Shown here piece after piece: positions 27,715-35,615 of a DNA stretch of 64,000 nucleotides (positions within the stretch are counted from its first letter, which is position 1; each line of letters begins with the position of its first letter). The stretch is from MVRV01 sp964646755 (GTDB lineage Bacteria > Desulfobacterota > Syntrophia > Syntrophales > Smithellaceae), in assembly GCA_964646755.1 (NCBI GenBank), contig CAZYIE010000012.1, positions 3,365 through 67,364 of the forward strand, read 5' to 3'. The position numbers were made by a program, and so were the translations under genes. The notes below the pieces were generated by a model. It searched no databases. It was not told where the DNA came from and saw only the letters and a program-made list of their open reading frames with translations.

Positions 27715-27761
27715 TTATAAGTGGAGTGATGAATAATAAATAAAAATTGAAGGAGGAAATG

Positions 27762-28259
27762 ATGTCGAAAACAGAAGATGCGTTAAAGGAGGCTTTTGCC
27801 GGAGAATCACAGGCCAACCGCAAATATCTGGCTTTTGCGGCCAAGGCCGACCAGGAAGGATTTGCTCAGGCAGCAAAACTGTTCCGGGCGGCAGCGGAAG
27901 CGGAAACAGTTCATGCCCATGCCCATTTACGGGCATTGAAAGGAATTCGCTCCACCAGGGAAAACCTTCAGGAGGCGATAGCCGGAGAAACTCACGAGTT
28001 TAAAAGCATGTATCCGGGAATGATTGAAGGGGCTAAGGCGGAAGGAAATAAAGAGGCGGAACGGTCTTTTACTTTTGCCAACGAAGTGGAGAAAATACAT
28101 GCCGGTCTTTATCAGCAGATGCTTGATAATCTTGAAGGCGCAAAAGAATCATACAGCTATTATATCTGTCCGGTATGCGGCTACACTTCAGAAAAAGAAG
28201 CGCCGGAGACTTGTCCGGTATGCGGCGCTAAGGGAAAGACGTTTAAGAAAGTTGACTAG
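27762..28259 (+). CDS. rbr: Rubrerythrin
   Basis: 165 residues starting at the second of two adjacent ATGs after GGAGG. N-terminal ferritin-like diiron domain ('EAFAGESQANRKYLAFAAKA', 'FRAAAEAETVHAHAHL', 'EKIHAGLYQQML') and a C-terminal rubredoxin-like site 'YICPVCGYTSEKEAPETCP' followed by the second CxxC. Acts as an NADH-linked peroxidase in the cytoplasm of anaerobes. Third gene of the perR-katG-rbr-dfx group. Confidence 0.96.
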   Translation: MSKTEDALKEAFAGESQANRKYLAFAAKADQEGFAQAAKLFRAAAEAETVHAHAHLRALKGIRSTRENLQEAIAGETHEFKSMYPGMIEGAKAEGNKEAERSFTFANEVEKIHAGLYQQMLDNLEGAKESYSYYICPVCGYTSEKEAPETCPVCGAKGKTFKKVD

Positions 28260-28306
28260 TCAATTTTTTAAGAATAACATTTAACGAAAAAACAAGGAGG
28301 TTGATG

Positions 28307-28681
28307 ATGGCCAGCAGAAGCGAAGTATACAAATGCGGGGTTTGCGGGAATATTGTGGAAGTTCTTCACGGCGGTGTGGGTCAGTTGGTGTGCTGCGGCC
28401 AGCCCATGAATCTGATGACGGAAAATACAACGGATGCCGCCAAGGAAAAGCATGTTCCTGTAATAGAAAAAGTAGCCGGCGGTGTAAAAGTGAAGGTAGG
28501 CAGCGTCGCCCATCCCATGGAAGAAAAACATTACATCGAGTGGATCGAGGTTATCGCGGACGGCAAAACGTATCGGCAGTACCTTGCGCCGGGTCAGACG
28601 CCGGAAGCAATTTTCCTCATTGATGCAACGAGTATTACGGCGCGGGAATATTGCAATCTCCATGGCCTCTGGAAAGCATAA
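28307..28681 (+). CDS. dfx: Desulfoferrodoxin (superoxide reductase, class I)
   Basis: 124 residues; GGAGG stands 6 nt before the ATG at 28307 (another ATG is at 28304). The N-terminal desulforedoxin centre has 'YKCGVCGNIVEVLHGG' and 'LVCCGQPM' (four Cys). The C-terminal superoxide-reductase iron site has 'GSVAHPMEEKHYIEWIEV' (His ligands) and 'ITAREYCNLHGLW' (Cys and His). Reduces superoxide to H2O2 without producing oxygen, complementing KatG and rubrerythrin. Followed by a strong terminator. Confidence 0.96.
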   Translation: MASRSEVYKCGVCGNIVEVLHGGVGQLVCCGQPMNLMTENTTDAAKEKHVPVIEKVAGGVKVKVGSVAHPMEEKHYIEWIEVIADGKTYRQYLAPGQTPEAIFLIDATSITAREYCNLHGLWKA

Positions 28682-28797
28682 TGTTCTGAGTCTATGTCGT
28701 CGGTATCAACATTAACTTAGACTATGTGCCCAAGGAGTAATAGTTTTGCAAAAGGGATTGAAGCAGTAATTAATCAAAACACTCTAAAAGAAGGGAA

Positions 28798-28830
28798 GAG
28801 GCTGCGCACAAAATGCGCAGCCTCTTTATT
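28798..28830 (+). terminator. Rho-independent terminator after dfx
   Basis: Perfect 11-bp stem GAGGCTGCGCA / TGCGCAGCCTC with a CAAAA loop, followed by TTTATT. It ends the katG-rbr-dfx unit and separates it from the convergent lipoprotein gene. Confidence 0.9.
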
Positions 28831-28872
28831 GTACTATTATTCTAAAATAGTTCACGTCCTGTGTGTGACACG

Positions 28873-30030
28873 TTATTCAACAATCCATTTCGATTGTATT
28901 TTCAACCTATCATCAGCTGCTGATATTATTTTTGCGGAATAATGATAAGCAGAGACCCAGTCTTTGCCTGGCATAGGTTGCCAACATTTTTGGGGATGAA
29001 AATTAATAATAATCTCACCGTTAGTATTTATTACGGAATATGTGCCGCAAATAACCCCATCAATCTCACCAACACCAAGACAAAATTTCCCTTTTCTTTC
29101 AGAACCTGTTTTTAACGAAGCCATGTCGGGGAATGAAGGCGAAAATCTATAACTTGCCGAATGTTCATTCGCTGTGTAAGTTATTTTTTCAATTTCCTTG
29201 TGCCCATTATTATCAGAAAAAGAATATACGACATTATCCTTTTGATATTCTTTCCCATCTGCAATTTTTTCCGGTAAAAGATCAATGTCTCGTTCTTCGT
29301 TCCAGAAAAATGGCAAGGGGGCAAGGGAATACACCGTCTTAAAGCACTTTCGGCCTTCTACTTTCATTGGAACTGTCGTCAATTCCATCTTTTTCCCATC
29401 TATTTCAAAACTAACATCAGTGCCTTCCACTGGCATAAAGCCCGCTTCTCTCAGATAAATAAATGGAAATCTTTTAACCTCCTTCAAATCAGCGCCAATT
29501 GCAGCGAGAAAGGAATATCTTTTTATGTCTGATTGGTTTTCCTGCAACTTAATCTTTATTCTTTCACCATTTCTGGTTGTCATATCAAGAAGGAGAGAAA
29601 TTCCATTTTTAGTATCTTTAAAAGTAAAATCAAAATCCTGCTCGCCGGCAATTTCCCAATCCTTATTCGGTTTCAGGTATTTTTTGTCGATGGAAAGATG
29701 GGGGTTGATATAGTTTTCAACTTTACCATTCTGGTGATAGACAACAACAAAAGCACCCCTGTTATCTTTTTGAACAACAAGTTCAACCGTTTTAATTGAT
29801 GGATGATCATTAATGCTGATTAGTATGAGCTTTCCGAAATCAGTATGACTAAAATTAAAGGGATTATAAAATAATCCTGTGGCTTTTTTTTGATATACGA
29901 TAGCGGGTGTATGGTCGGCTTTAAGATACTCTTTCGGGTCGACGGCGTGCGACGATAGCTTTATGTTGCATCCAGTTAAAAACATAATTATTGAAATAAG
30001 CAATAATATTAACAGTCTTTGAGTTTTCAT
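28873..30030 (-). CDS. Hypothetical lipoprotein
   Basis: 385 residues with a lipoprotein signal ending in 'MFLTGCNIKLSS' (lipobox LTGC). The mature part is beta-rich-looking, with 'LILISINDHPSIKTVELVV', 'DFTFKDTKNGISLLLDM', 'IYLREAGFMPVEGTDVSFEI' and 'NTNGEIIINFHPQKCW'. No family recognised. Its start overlaps the end of a 31-codon ORF (30032-30127) by spacing of one base, so it is probably translated by coupling. The pair sits behind a copy of the palindrome that also precedes the MarR gene, pointing to MarR control. Confidence 0.75.
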   Translation of the reverse strand: MKTQRLLILLLISIIMFLTGCNIKLSSHAVDPKEYLKADHTPAIVYQKKATGLFYNPFNFSHTDFGKLILISINDHPSIKTVELVVQKDNRGAFVVVYHQNGKVENYINPHLSIDKKYLKPNKDWEIAGEQDFDFTFKDTKNGISLLLDMTTRNGERIKIKLQENQSDIKRYSFLAAIGADLKEVKRFPFIYLREAGFMPVEGTDVSFEIDGKKMELTTVPMKVEGRKCFKTVYSLAPLPFFWNEERDIDLLPEKIADGKEYQKDNVVYSFSDNNGHKEIEKITYTANEHSASYRFSPSFPDMASLKTGSERKGKFCLGVGEIDGVICGTYSVINTNGEIIINFHPQKCWQPMPGKDWVSAYHYSAKIISAADDRLKIQSKWIVE

Positions 30031-30031
30031 T

Positions 30032-30127
30032 CTAATATCTCCTTGTTTGGTCTAAATTTGCTGAATAATGTTCTAATGGAAGGACTCTTTTGTTGTTTTG
30101 GACCGCGTTTGTTTTTTTGCTCTTCAT
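30032..30127 (-). CDS. 31-residue small ORF upstream of lipoprotein
   Basis: ATG at 30127 with AGGAGG five bases upstream, 31 codons ('MKSKKTNAVQNNKRVLPL' opening, ends 'LDQTRRY'), stopping TAG one base before the ATG of the lipoprotein gene. Basic and without a signal or helix. It may be a leader peptide coupling translation to the lipoprotein, or a small protein in its own right. The strong ribosome binding site and stop/start spacing are the only evidence. Confidence 0.5.
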   Translation of the reverse strand: MKSKKTNAVQNNKRVLPLEHYSANLDQTRRY

Positions 30128-30143
30128 AAAAACCTCCTATTAT

Positions 30144-30158
30144 ATTAACCTGGTTAAT
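30144..30158 (-). promoter_or_regulatory. MarR-type operator before the small ORF/lipoprotein operon
   Basis: ATTAACCTGGTTAAT, palindromic except for the central base. It lies within 23 bases (30141-30163) identical to those in front of the marR gene. On the minus strand TATAAT/TAATAT overlaps its downstream edge, so a bound repressor would block the promoter. Confidence 0.65.
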
Positions 30159-30174
30159 CTTATGGTTAAAAAAA

Positions 30175-30621
30175 TTATTTTGAGACGATGCTTTCGATTT
30201 TTTGAAAATAGTTTTTGATAACCTGATAATCCTGAACGGAAAGAACCGACTCGACTTCAAAAAGCGGGCCGAAAGTTTCGGCCTCGAATTTATCGTGCCC
30301 GGCCGCCGCAGTCTGCCCTTTTGTCGTCAAATTAAAGACAACCTCGCGGTCATTATCGAAACTTCTGGATTTTGCCAGATAGCCTTTGACTAAAAGCTTG
30401 GCGACAAATTTCGAAGCAGCTGCCTTCGAAATGGACAGGGATCCCGCCAACTTTGTCAGGTTACAGCCGGGCGATTTGCCGACCGCCACAACGGTATGGA
30501 TTTCCGAGGAATAAAGCAGATCTCCCGTGCCATAGTCGCGTGGCGTGCTCTCTATCTTTTGAAGATAGAGATGCGACAGATAAATCATATCCAGAATGCG
30601 TTCACGGTTCTCTTTGCTCAT
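30175..30621 (-). CDS. MarR family transcriptional regulator
   Basis: 148 residues from the ATG at 30621; a longer frame from 30657 would read through the operator. Winged-helix core: 'LLYSSEIHTVVAVGKSPGCN', 'LAGSLSISKAAASKFVAKLL', wing 'KSRSFDNDREVVFNLTTKG'. MarR proteins bind palindromes of this size as dimers and are released by small ligands. An identical 15-mer lies at its own promoter and before the small ORF/lipoprotein operon downstream, so autorepression plus control of that operon is inferred. Confidence 0.88.
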   Translation of the reverse strand: MSKENRERILDMIYLSHLYLQKIESTPRDYGTGDLLYSSEIHTVVAVGKSPGCNLTKLAGSLSISKAAASKFVAKLLVKGYLAKSRSFDNDREVVFNLTTKGQTAAAGHDKFEAETFGPLFEVESVLSVQDYQVIKNYFQKIESIVSK

Positions 30622-30628
30622 GGCCTGT

Positions 30629-30657
30629 ATATTAACCTGGTTAATCTTATTTGTCAA
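30629..30657 (-). promoter_or_regulatory. marR promoter with palindromic operator in the spacer
   Basis: On the minus strand: TTGACA (30652-30657), 17-nt spacer, TAATAT (30629-30634). The 15-bp palindrome ATTAACCTGGTTAAT occupies 30631-30645, inside the spacer and over the -10. Only 7 nt separate the -10 from the ATG at 30621, so the transcript may be leaderless. Confidence 0.65.
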
Positions 30658-30834
30658 GAGATATTTTATCCGTAGTGCTGAAAGTGATTAATGCACTGGG
30701 ATTAAAATTGAGGGTTAGATCCGGAAAAACACAAAAAAACAACGTAGAAAAGGCAATTAAATGATGTGCCTCCCCCGAATTACCCAATCGAGATAGATGA
30801 AGATTACCAGTTCAACATTGGGAATACATGCGGT

Positions 30835-31941
30835 TTATTTTCCCCGGTTCGTAACATCGATGATGATTTCCTTATCGGCAAACATCGGAATGGTTTTAAT
30901 CTTATCCGCGTTGAAATCAAGTTGCTTGAGATCAATTTTACGCAAGTTGAAATTGTCATAAGTGCGGAAATAATAGACGCGGTTGGTCAGATCACGATAG
31001 GTTGACCACTGGGTCGTCTCACTCGCGATGATTTTGCCGCTCTTGTCGCGATCCACCGCCATGCCCCGGACGATGTGCAGGGAACTGACAATGTGCTGTG
31101 CCAGGTTCAGCGCATTTTCGGCATTTCCCGGCGTATCTGCGTATTTGGTCGTTACGGCCATGCGGACGAAACGAGCTGGTGGCGTGATGTCCCCCGGCAT
31201 ACCGAACATGCCCGACCCGTGGCCGGTGGTATTAAAGGTCTGTCCGCCAAATGCTCCTGGCTTAAGCATGCTGTCATTCATACCGACATAATTGCGCAAA
31301 TTCGTCAGCATCCAGGGGAAATTGGGGGCGTTAGTCATGATACCCAGAGGGTTATCATAAATATGCAGTTCGCCTTTCTCGTATTCAATGACTATACAAT
31401 CACCTTTGGCATCATACAGGATAAAATGGCCGGGGAGCACCGCTCCGCCCAGCTCCGGATTTTTGATGCCGAATACCTTGACGCGGGCAATCGCTTGCGC
31501 CGCCTCTTTTACCGTGCTGAAATTTCCTAAAACCCATGACCCGAAAACAATATTGGCCAGCGCCGGGGATTTGTCTTGCGGTGAGATGGTTGGCCACTGC
31601 ATATCGCCGTCATACCAGAGTAGACTGAAAGAAAGGCCCGCCTCGTTGATGCCGTCGCTGATGCCGTCTTCCTTTCCCAGGACGTTGTTGGCCACATAAC
31701 CGTATCTGGTTTTCCATTTTAATCCGGTAATGCCGTCGGGTGTGGGGCTGGTAAAGCTTTTGTTGCGGGGAACCACGATCATGGCATAACCCATATCGTG
31801 GCCGAATTCCATCGTCCGTCCGCTAATGATGGTTCCGTCCTTGGCGATTACGCGGAAAACCGAGCAGGCGTCGGCATCGATCAACAGGGCACAAGTAAGA
31901 AACACAAAAAGTCCAATGCTGATTATTTGAATTTTTTTCAT
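30835..31941 (-). CDS. Choloylglycine hydrolase/penicillin V acylase family amidase
   Basis: 368 residues. A signal peptide ends just before 'DACSVFRVIAKDGTIISGRT', where Cys becomes the N-terminal nucleophile after cleavage, as in Ntn-hydrolases of the linear-amide C-N hydrolase family. Further blocks: 'MEFGHDMGYAMIVVPRNKSF', 'DGINEAGLSFSLLWYDGD', 'NAPNFPWMLTNLRNYVGM' and 'WSTYRDLTNRVYYFRTYDN'. Family members cleave bile salts, penicillin V or acyl-homoserine lactones. The signal peptide implies periplasmic action; substrate open. It stands alone, 214 nt from the start of marR. Confidence 0.9.
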   Translation of the reverse strand: MKKIQIISIGLFVFLTCALLIDADACSVFRVIAKDGTIISGRTMEFGHDMGYAMIVVPRNKSFTSPTPDGITGLKWKTRYGYVANNVLGKEDGISDGINEAGLSFSLLWYDGDMQWPTISPQDKSPALANIVFGSWVLGNFSTVKEAAQAIARVKVFGIKNPELGGAVLPGHFILYDAKGDCIVIEYEKGELHIYDNPLGIMTNAPNFPWMLTNLRNYVGMNDSMLKPGAFGGQTFNTTGHGSGMFGMPGDITPPARFVRMAVTTKYADTPGNAENALNLAQHIVSSLHIVRGMAVDRDKSGKIIASETTQWSTYRDLTNRVYYFRTYDNFNLRKIDLKQLDFNADKIKTIPMFADKEIIIDVTNRGK

Positions 31942-32099
31942 TACCTTATCCTCCTTGAAGATTCATGAATGACAAACATTAGCCGGAAATATCAGATTAG
32001 ACAATGGTCTGACAGCGTTCCTCTTTTTCGCTTTTGCTTTGATTCCATCGTTTTTGGTTTTACAAGCGTTTCCACGGTATGATCCCCTTGATGCGATGA

Positions 32100-32495
32100 T
32101 CATCGAGCTGACTTGTGGCAGATCGGGCAAAGGCCAAGCAGAAACACTTCATGCTCTTCGACCACAAACCCCTCCGGCGCCGCTTCATTCACCTTCAGGG
32201 CGCAGTCGGGAAGATCGAACGTGCGGTTGCATTTCCGGCAATGGAAGTGATGATGGTGACCCTTTCCGGTTCGTTCATACAACGTTCCGAGCGACGGATG
32301 AAAAACCGGTATCAACCACCCGCAGTCGACGAGCATCTTGAGGTTCCGGTAAACAGTTGCCTTATTGAGAGAATACACGGATTGCTGACCGTATTCAAGA
32401 ACTTCATCCACACCCAGAGGTCTTTCATGCTGACTGAAGACCTTTTCTATGGCTGTTCTTTGCGTGGTGTTGCGCTTCAAGGTTTGATTTTCCAT
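32100..32495 (-). CDS. zur: Fur family zinc uptake regulator Zur
   Basis: 131 residues. Winged helix ('NTTQRTAIEKVFSQHERPLG', 'LNKATVYRNLKMLVDCGWLI') and a metal-binding C-terminal part: 'GHHHHFHCRKCNRTFDLPDC' and 'VFLLGLCPICHKSAR' with two CxxC motifs. It is divergent from znuACB and shares with it an intergenic region bearing two palindromes, so Zur is preferred over Fur or PerR. It represses the zinc importer when zinc is replete. Confidence 0.9.
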   Translation of the reverse strand: MENQTLKRNTTQRTAIEKVFSQHERPLGVDEVLEYGQQSVYSLNKATVYRNLKMLVDCGWLIPVFHPSLGTLYERTGKGHHHHFHCRKCNRTFDLPDCALKVNEAAPEGFVVEEHEVFLLGLCPICHKSAR

Positions 32496-32521
32496 GCTTT
32501 GGATTATAGGATTTCCTGTTT

Positions 32522-32547
32522 CTTATTGCAAGTCTTTTCGCAATAAG
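32522..32547. promoter_or_regulatory. Palindrome near zur start (possible Zur site)
   Basis: CTTATTGC and GCAATAAG, perfect 8-bp arms with a 10-nt centre, 26 nt upstream of the zur start. It shares the TTGC/GCAA core with the znuA operator. Probably an autoregulatory site of zur. Confidence 0.45.
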
Positions 32548-32548
32548 C

Positions 32549-32596
32549 TTGACAGAAGACATTTCTGGATATATTAATGCAAATGCGTTTGCATTA
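32549..32596 (+). promoter_or_regulatory. znuA: znuA promoter and Zur box
   Basis: TTGACA (32549-32554), 17-nt spacer and TATTAA (32572-32577). A 22-bp palindrome with perfect 9-bp arms TAATGCAAA / TTTGCATTA and a 4-nt centre covers 32575-32596, overlapping the -10. Position and symmetry fit Zur repression. Confidence 0.75.
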
Positions 32597-32624
32597 GCAG
32601 AAATAACGCCATGGAGGACAATTT

Positions 32625-33548
32625 ATGAACAGAAAAGCGATAGGGATGATACTGACCGTCATCGTTGCCGTGGGACTATTGATATTCCCCGCTGGAGCAA
32701 AGGTGGCCTCGGCCGAAAAAAACATCCTGGCGACAACCTTTCCGATCTACCAGATCGTGCGTAATGTCGCGCATGGCCGGGACGCCGTAAAGATTGATCT
32801 GATGTTGCCCGCTCACCTGGGTTGCCCGCACGATTACGCTCTGACTCCCCAGGACATGCAAAAGCTGGCCAAAGCCGACATTCTGGTGGTGAACGGTCTC
32901 GGTATGGAGGAATTTCTCGGCGCGCCGGTGAAAAAGGCAAACCCCCTCATTAAAGTCATCGACAGTTCGACCGGCATTGGGGAAACCATTAAATATGCCG
33001 GCGGTCACAATCATCATCATCACCATGCCGGGATCAATCCACATCTCTTCGCCAGCCCCCGCATGACTGCCAAACTGGCCACGAACATCGCGGCGGGGCT
33101 CTCCAAGGCCGATCCCAAAGGCGCAAAAGTCTATTTAAAAAACGCCCGGGCCTATGCCAAAGAGATGAATCAACTGGCCAAAGAGATGTCCGATCTGGGA
33201 AAACGCCTCAAAAACAACCGCATTGTGCAACCGCACGGCGTATTCGATTATCTGGCCCGCGATATGGGGCTGTCCGTCGTTGCGGTTATGCAGACCCACG
33301 GCCAGGAACCTTCCGCCTCCGAGATGATTCAACTGGTCGGGACCATCCGGAAAGAAAAGGCGGGCGCGATTTTCACCGAACCGCAATACCCGGGAAAAAT
33401 CGGTAAAACCCTGTCGCAAGAAACCGACGTCCCCATCGCGGTGCTCGACCCTGCGGCCACCGGTTCCGAAAACGCGCCGCTCACTTACTATGAAACGGTC
33501 ATGCGCCGGAACATGAAAACGCTTGAATCCACTCTGGGGGTCAAGTAA
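32625..33548 (+). CDS. znuA: Zinc ABC transporter substrate-binding protein ZnuA
   Basis: 307 residues with a signal peptide. Cluster A-I metal-binding protein: 'NILATTFPIYQIVRNVAHGR', 'HDYALTPQDMQKLAKADILV', a His-rich loop 'GGHNHHHHHAGINPHLFASP', 'VQPHGVFDYLARDMGL' and 'IFTEPQYPGK'. Binds Zn(II) in the periplasm and delivers it to ZnuBC. First gene of a tight znuACB operon (2-nt gap to znuC) behind a Zur box; GGAGG upstream. The operon is visibly GC-richer than its surroundings. Confidence 0.95.
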   Translation: MNRKAIGMILTVIVAVGLLIFPAGAKVASAEKNILATTFPIYQIVRNVAHGRDAVKIDLMLPAHLGCPHDYALTPQDMQKLAKADILVVNGLGMEEFLGAPVKKANPLIKVIDSSTGIGETIKYAGGHNHHHHHAGINPHLFASPRMTAKLATNIAAGLSKADPKGAKVYLKNARAYAKEMNQLAKEMSDLGKRLKNNRIVQPHGVFDYLARDMGLSVVAVMQTHGQEPSASEMIQLVGTIRKEKAGAIFTEPQYPGKIGKTLSQETDVPIAVLDPAATGSENAPLTYYETVMRRNMKTLESTLGVK

Positions 33549-33550
33549 GC

Positions 33551-34360
33551 ATGGCGAATCCGCATACCCGCAACGGGGCCGCCGTCATGTTCGAGAATGT
33601 CACGGTCGCCCTGGGCGGCATTACCATTCTGGAAAACATATCGGCGAAAATTCCCCGGGGGAGCTGCACGGCCGTCGTCGGCCCCAACGGCGCGGGAAAG
33701 ACAACACTGCTTTTGGCCCTGCTGGGTGAAGTACCCTATGCGGGCGGTATCCGGATTTCCCCGGCGGATGAGGGGCGACGACTGCGTATGGGATACGTTC
33801 CGCAGCGCCTTCAATTTGACCGGGGCATGCCGCTTACCGTGCTGGAGTTTATGGTCATGGGTTGGCAGCGAAGCCCCCTGTGGTTCGGCATCCGCCGGAG
33901 CTATCGCGAACGGGCGCGGGAGCTTCTGTCTTCCGTCAAAGCCGATGGATTGGAAAAAAGAAGAATCGGCGCCCTGTCGGGCGGGGAATTGCAACGCGTG
34001 CTCCTGGCGCTCGCGCTGGGGAAGCAACCGGATCTGCTGGTTCTCGATGAACCGGCCTCCGGGGTGGATTTTCAGGGGGAATATATCTTCTGCGAACTGC
34101 TGGATCAACTGCGCCGCGAGCGGGGCTTCACCCAATTGATGGTCAGCCATGACCTGCCCACGGTGACGCACCACGCCACTCATGTGATTTGCCTCAACCG
34201 CAAACTGGCCGCGGAAGGCGCCCCCCGCGAGGTGCTGACCGTGGAAACCCTGACCGCAATTTTTGGCCTGCATATGGGACTGGTGGACGGCCGGGCCCTG
34301 CCGGATGGCAAATCCGACTGTTCTTCGTCTTGCTGTAAGGGGGATCCAAACGATGCCTGA
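33551..34360 (+). CDS. znuC: Zinc ABC transporter ATP-binding protein ZnuC
   Basis: 269 residues. Walker A 'VVGPNGAGKTTLLLALLG', Q-loop 'RMGYVPQRLQFD', signature 'GALSGGELQRVLLALALG', Walker B 'LLVLDEPASGVD', H-loop 'MVSHDLPTVTHHATHV'. Metal-type ABC ATPase powering zinc import with ZnuB. Starts 2 nt after znuA and its stop overlaps the znuB start by 8 nt. Confidence 0.95.
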   Translation: MANPHTRNGAAVMFENVTVALGGITILENISAKIPRGSCTAVVGPNGAGKTTLLLALLGEVPYAGGIRISPADEGRRLRMGYVPQRLQFDRGMPLTVLEFMVMGWQRSPLWFGIRRSYRERARELLSSVKADGLEKRRIGALSGGELQRVLLALALGKQPDLLVLDEPASGVDFQGEYIFCELLDQLRRERGFTQLMVSHDLPTVTHHATHVICLNRKLAAEGAPREVLTVETLTAIFGLHMGLVDGRALPDGKSDCSSSCCKGDPNDA

Positions 34361-35225
34361 TCTGAACGTTTTGTACGACCTTGTCCCAAAGCTTTTGCCT
34401 TTCCAATCTATGGAAATGCGTTTTATGCAGCAGGCGCTGGTGGGGCTTTTGCTTCTTGCGCCCATGGTGGCTTTGATGGGTGTGCAGGTGGTGAATTTCC
34501 GCATGGCCTTTTTCGCCGACGCCGTCAGCCATTCGGCTTTCACCGGAGTGGCGCTGGGACTCATTTTCGCCGTCAGCCCTCACTGGAGCATGCCGATCTT
34601 CGCGCTTCTTGTGGGCGTGGTCATTGTCGCCGCTCAACGCAGGAGCGCGCTTTCCACCGACACGGTCATCGGCGTGTTTTTTTCCGGCGTCGTCGCCTTC
34701 GGCCTGGCAATAGTCAGCCGGGATCAACATGTGGCCCGCGATATTCAACGGTTTCTTTACGGTGATATTCTGACCATCGGAAACGGCGATATCTGGGCGA
34801 TGATCGCGCTGCTTCTGGTCCTGACCATCTTTCAGGTTGTCGGTTACAATCGAATGCTCTATATCGGAATCAATCCGGTCGTGGCGAAAGTGCACGGCGT
34901 GCGGGTCGCCGCCTACCAGTATATCTATGCGGGGCTTTTATCCCTTGTCGTCATCTTTTCGGTATGGGCCGTCGGTGTTTTGCTGGTGACGGCGATGCTG
35001 ATTGTTCCTGCGGCTGCCGCGCGAAACTTCGCCCGCTCGGCAGGTAGCATGGTCTGGTGGGCCTTGCTGATCAGCGCCACCTCCGCGGTGATCGGCCTTC
35101 TGATCTCCGCCCAGGCGTGGGCGCGCACAGCCACGGGTGCAACCGTGATTCTTGTCGCCTTCTGCTGGTTTTTGATCAGCGCGGGCGTTGTTTTTCTTCG
35201 CGGAGCAGGCCGTGTCCGATCCTGA
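34353..35225 (+). CDS. znuB: Zinc ABC transporter permease ZnuB
   Basis: 290 residues from the ATG at 34353, overlapping the znuC stop. Multi-pass ABC-3 family permease: 'FMQQALVGLLLLAPMVALMG', 'AFFADAVSHSAFTGVALGL', 'FFSGVVAFGLAIVSRD', 'GYNRMLYIGINPVVAKVHGV', 'WAVGVLLVTAMLIVPAAAAR'. Forms the membrane channel for zinc. Last gene of the operon. Confidence 0.94.
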   Translation: MPDLNVLYDLVPKLLPFQSMEMRFMQQALVGLLLLAPMVALMGVQVVNFRMAFFADAVSHSAFTGVALGLIFAVSPHWSMPIFALLVGVVIVAAQRRSALSTDTVIGVFFSGVVAFGLAIVSRDQHVARDIQRFLYGDILTIGNGDIWAMIALLLVLTIFQVVGYNRMLYIGINPVVAKVHGVRVAAYQYIYAGLLSLVVIFSVWAVGVLLVTAMLIVPAAAARNFARSAGSMVWWALLISATSAVIGLLISAQAWARTATGATVILVAFCWFLISAGVVFLRGAGRVRS

Positions 35226-35615
35226 AAAAACCGAATCGGATCCCCGAAAAACCCGGGGTAACGGGCCGCCGAAAAGCAAGGTTGAATACCTTCCTGCATT
35301 TTGCCTCGCCGCCCTCTTGCCCCGAAAGGGCTGAATGACTGTATGTGCGGTGGACGCCTTGCCTCTGGCCATTGCTCCGGATACGGACAACGGCGGTTTT
35401 TGCCGGCCATCCGCTGGTTACGGAGGACACCGGTACACAGGGCAAAGGGAAGGGACAGGTATGACGATAAAATTCTGATATTGAGGGGGTATGTCCGGAT
35501 TCTTTTTCCAACCGGCCATACCCTGTTGGACTGTACAATAATAAGCACAACTGGTGGCACAGTAAGAAAAGTATTGAATAACTGACGATTTGTAACGCCA
35601 ATAATTAATTAAGTG
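35226..35615. other. 390-nt intergenic region after znuB
   Basis: No gene supported on either strand; the open frames here are GC-driven and match nothing. The only structure seen is an imperfect 12-bp stem GGGTATGTCCGG / CCGGCCATACCC at 35487-35523 (one mismatch, 13-nt loop), with no T-tract. GC-rich on the left, AT-rich on the right before metG. Confidence 0.5.

Noticed and set aside
33488..34564. Long minus-strand open frame of 358 codons opposite znuC
   Set aside because: It lies antisense to the end of znuA, all of znuC and the start of znuB, which have clear motifs. The frame is kept open by high GC and the translation has no family pattern.
35487..35523. Terminator for znuACB
   Set aside because: The 12-bp stem has a mismatch, a long loop and no T-tract, and lies 260 nt from znuB; kept only as a structure note.
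34925..35560. 211-codon minus-strand frame over the znuB end and intergenic region
   Set aside because: Low-complexity, Arg/Pro/Ala-rich translation with no SD; overlaps znuB.
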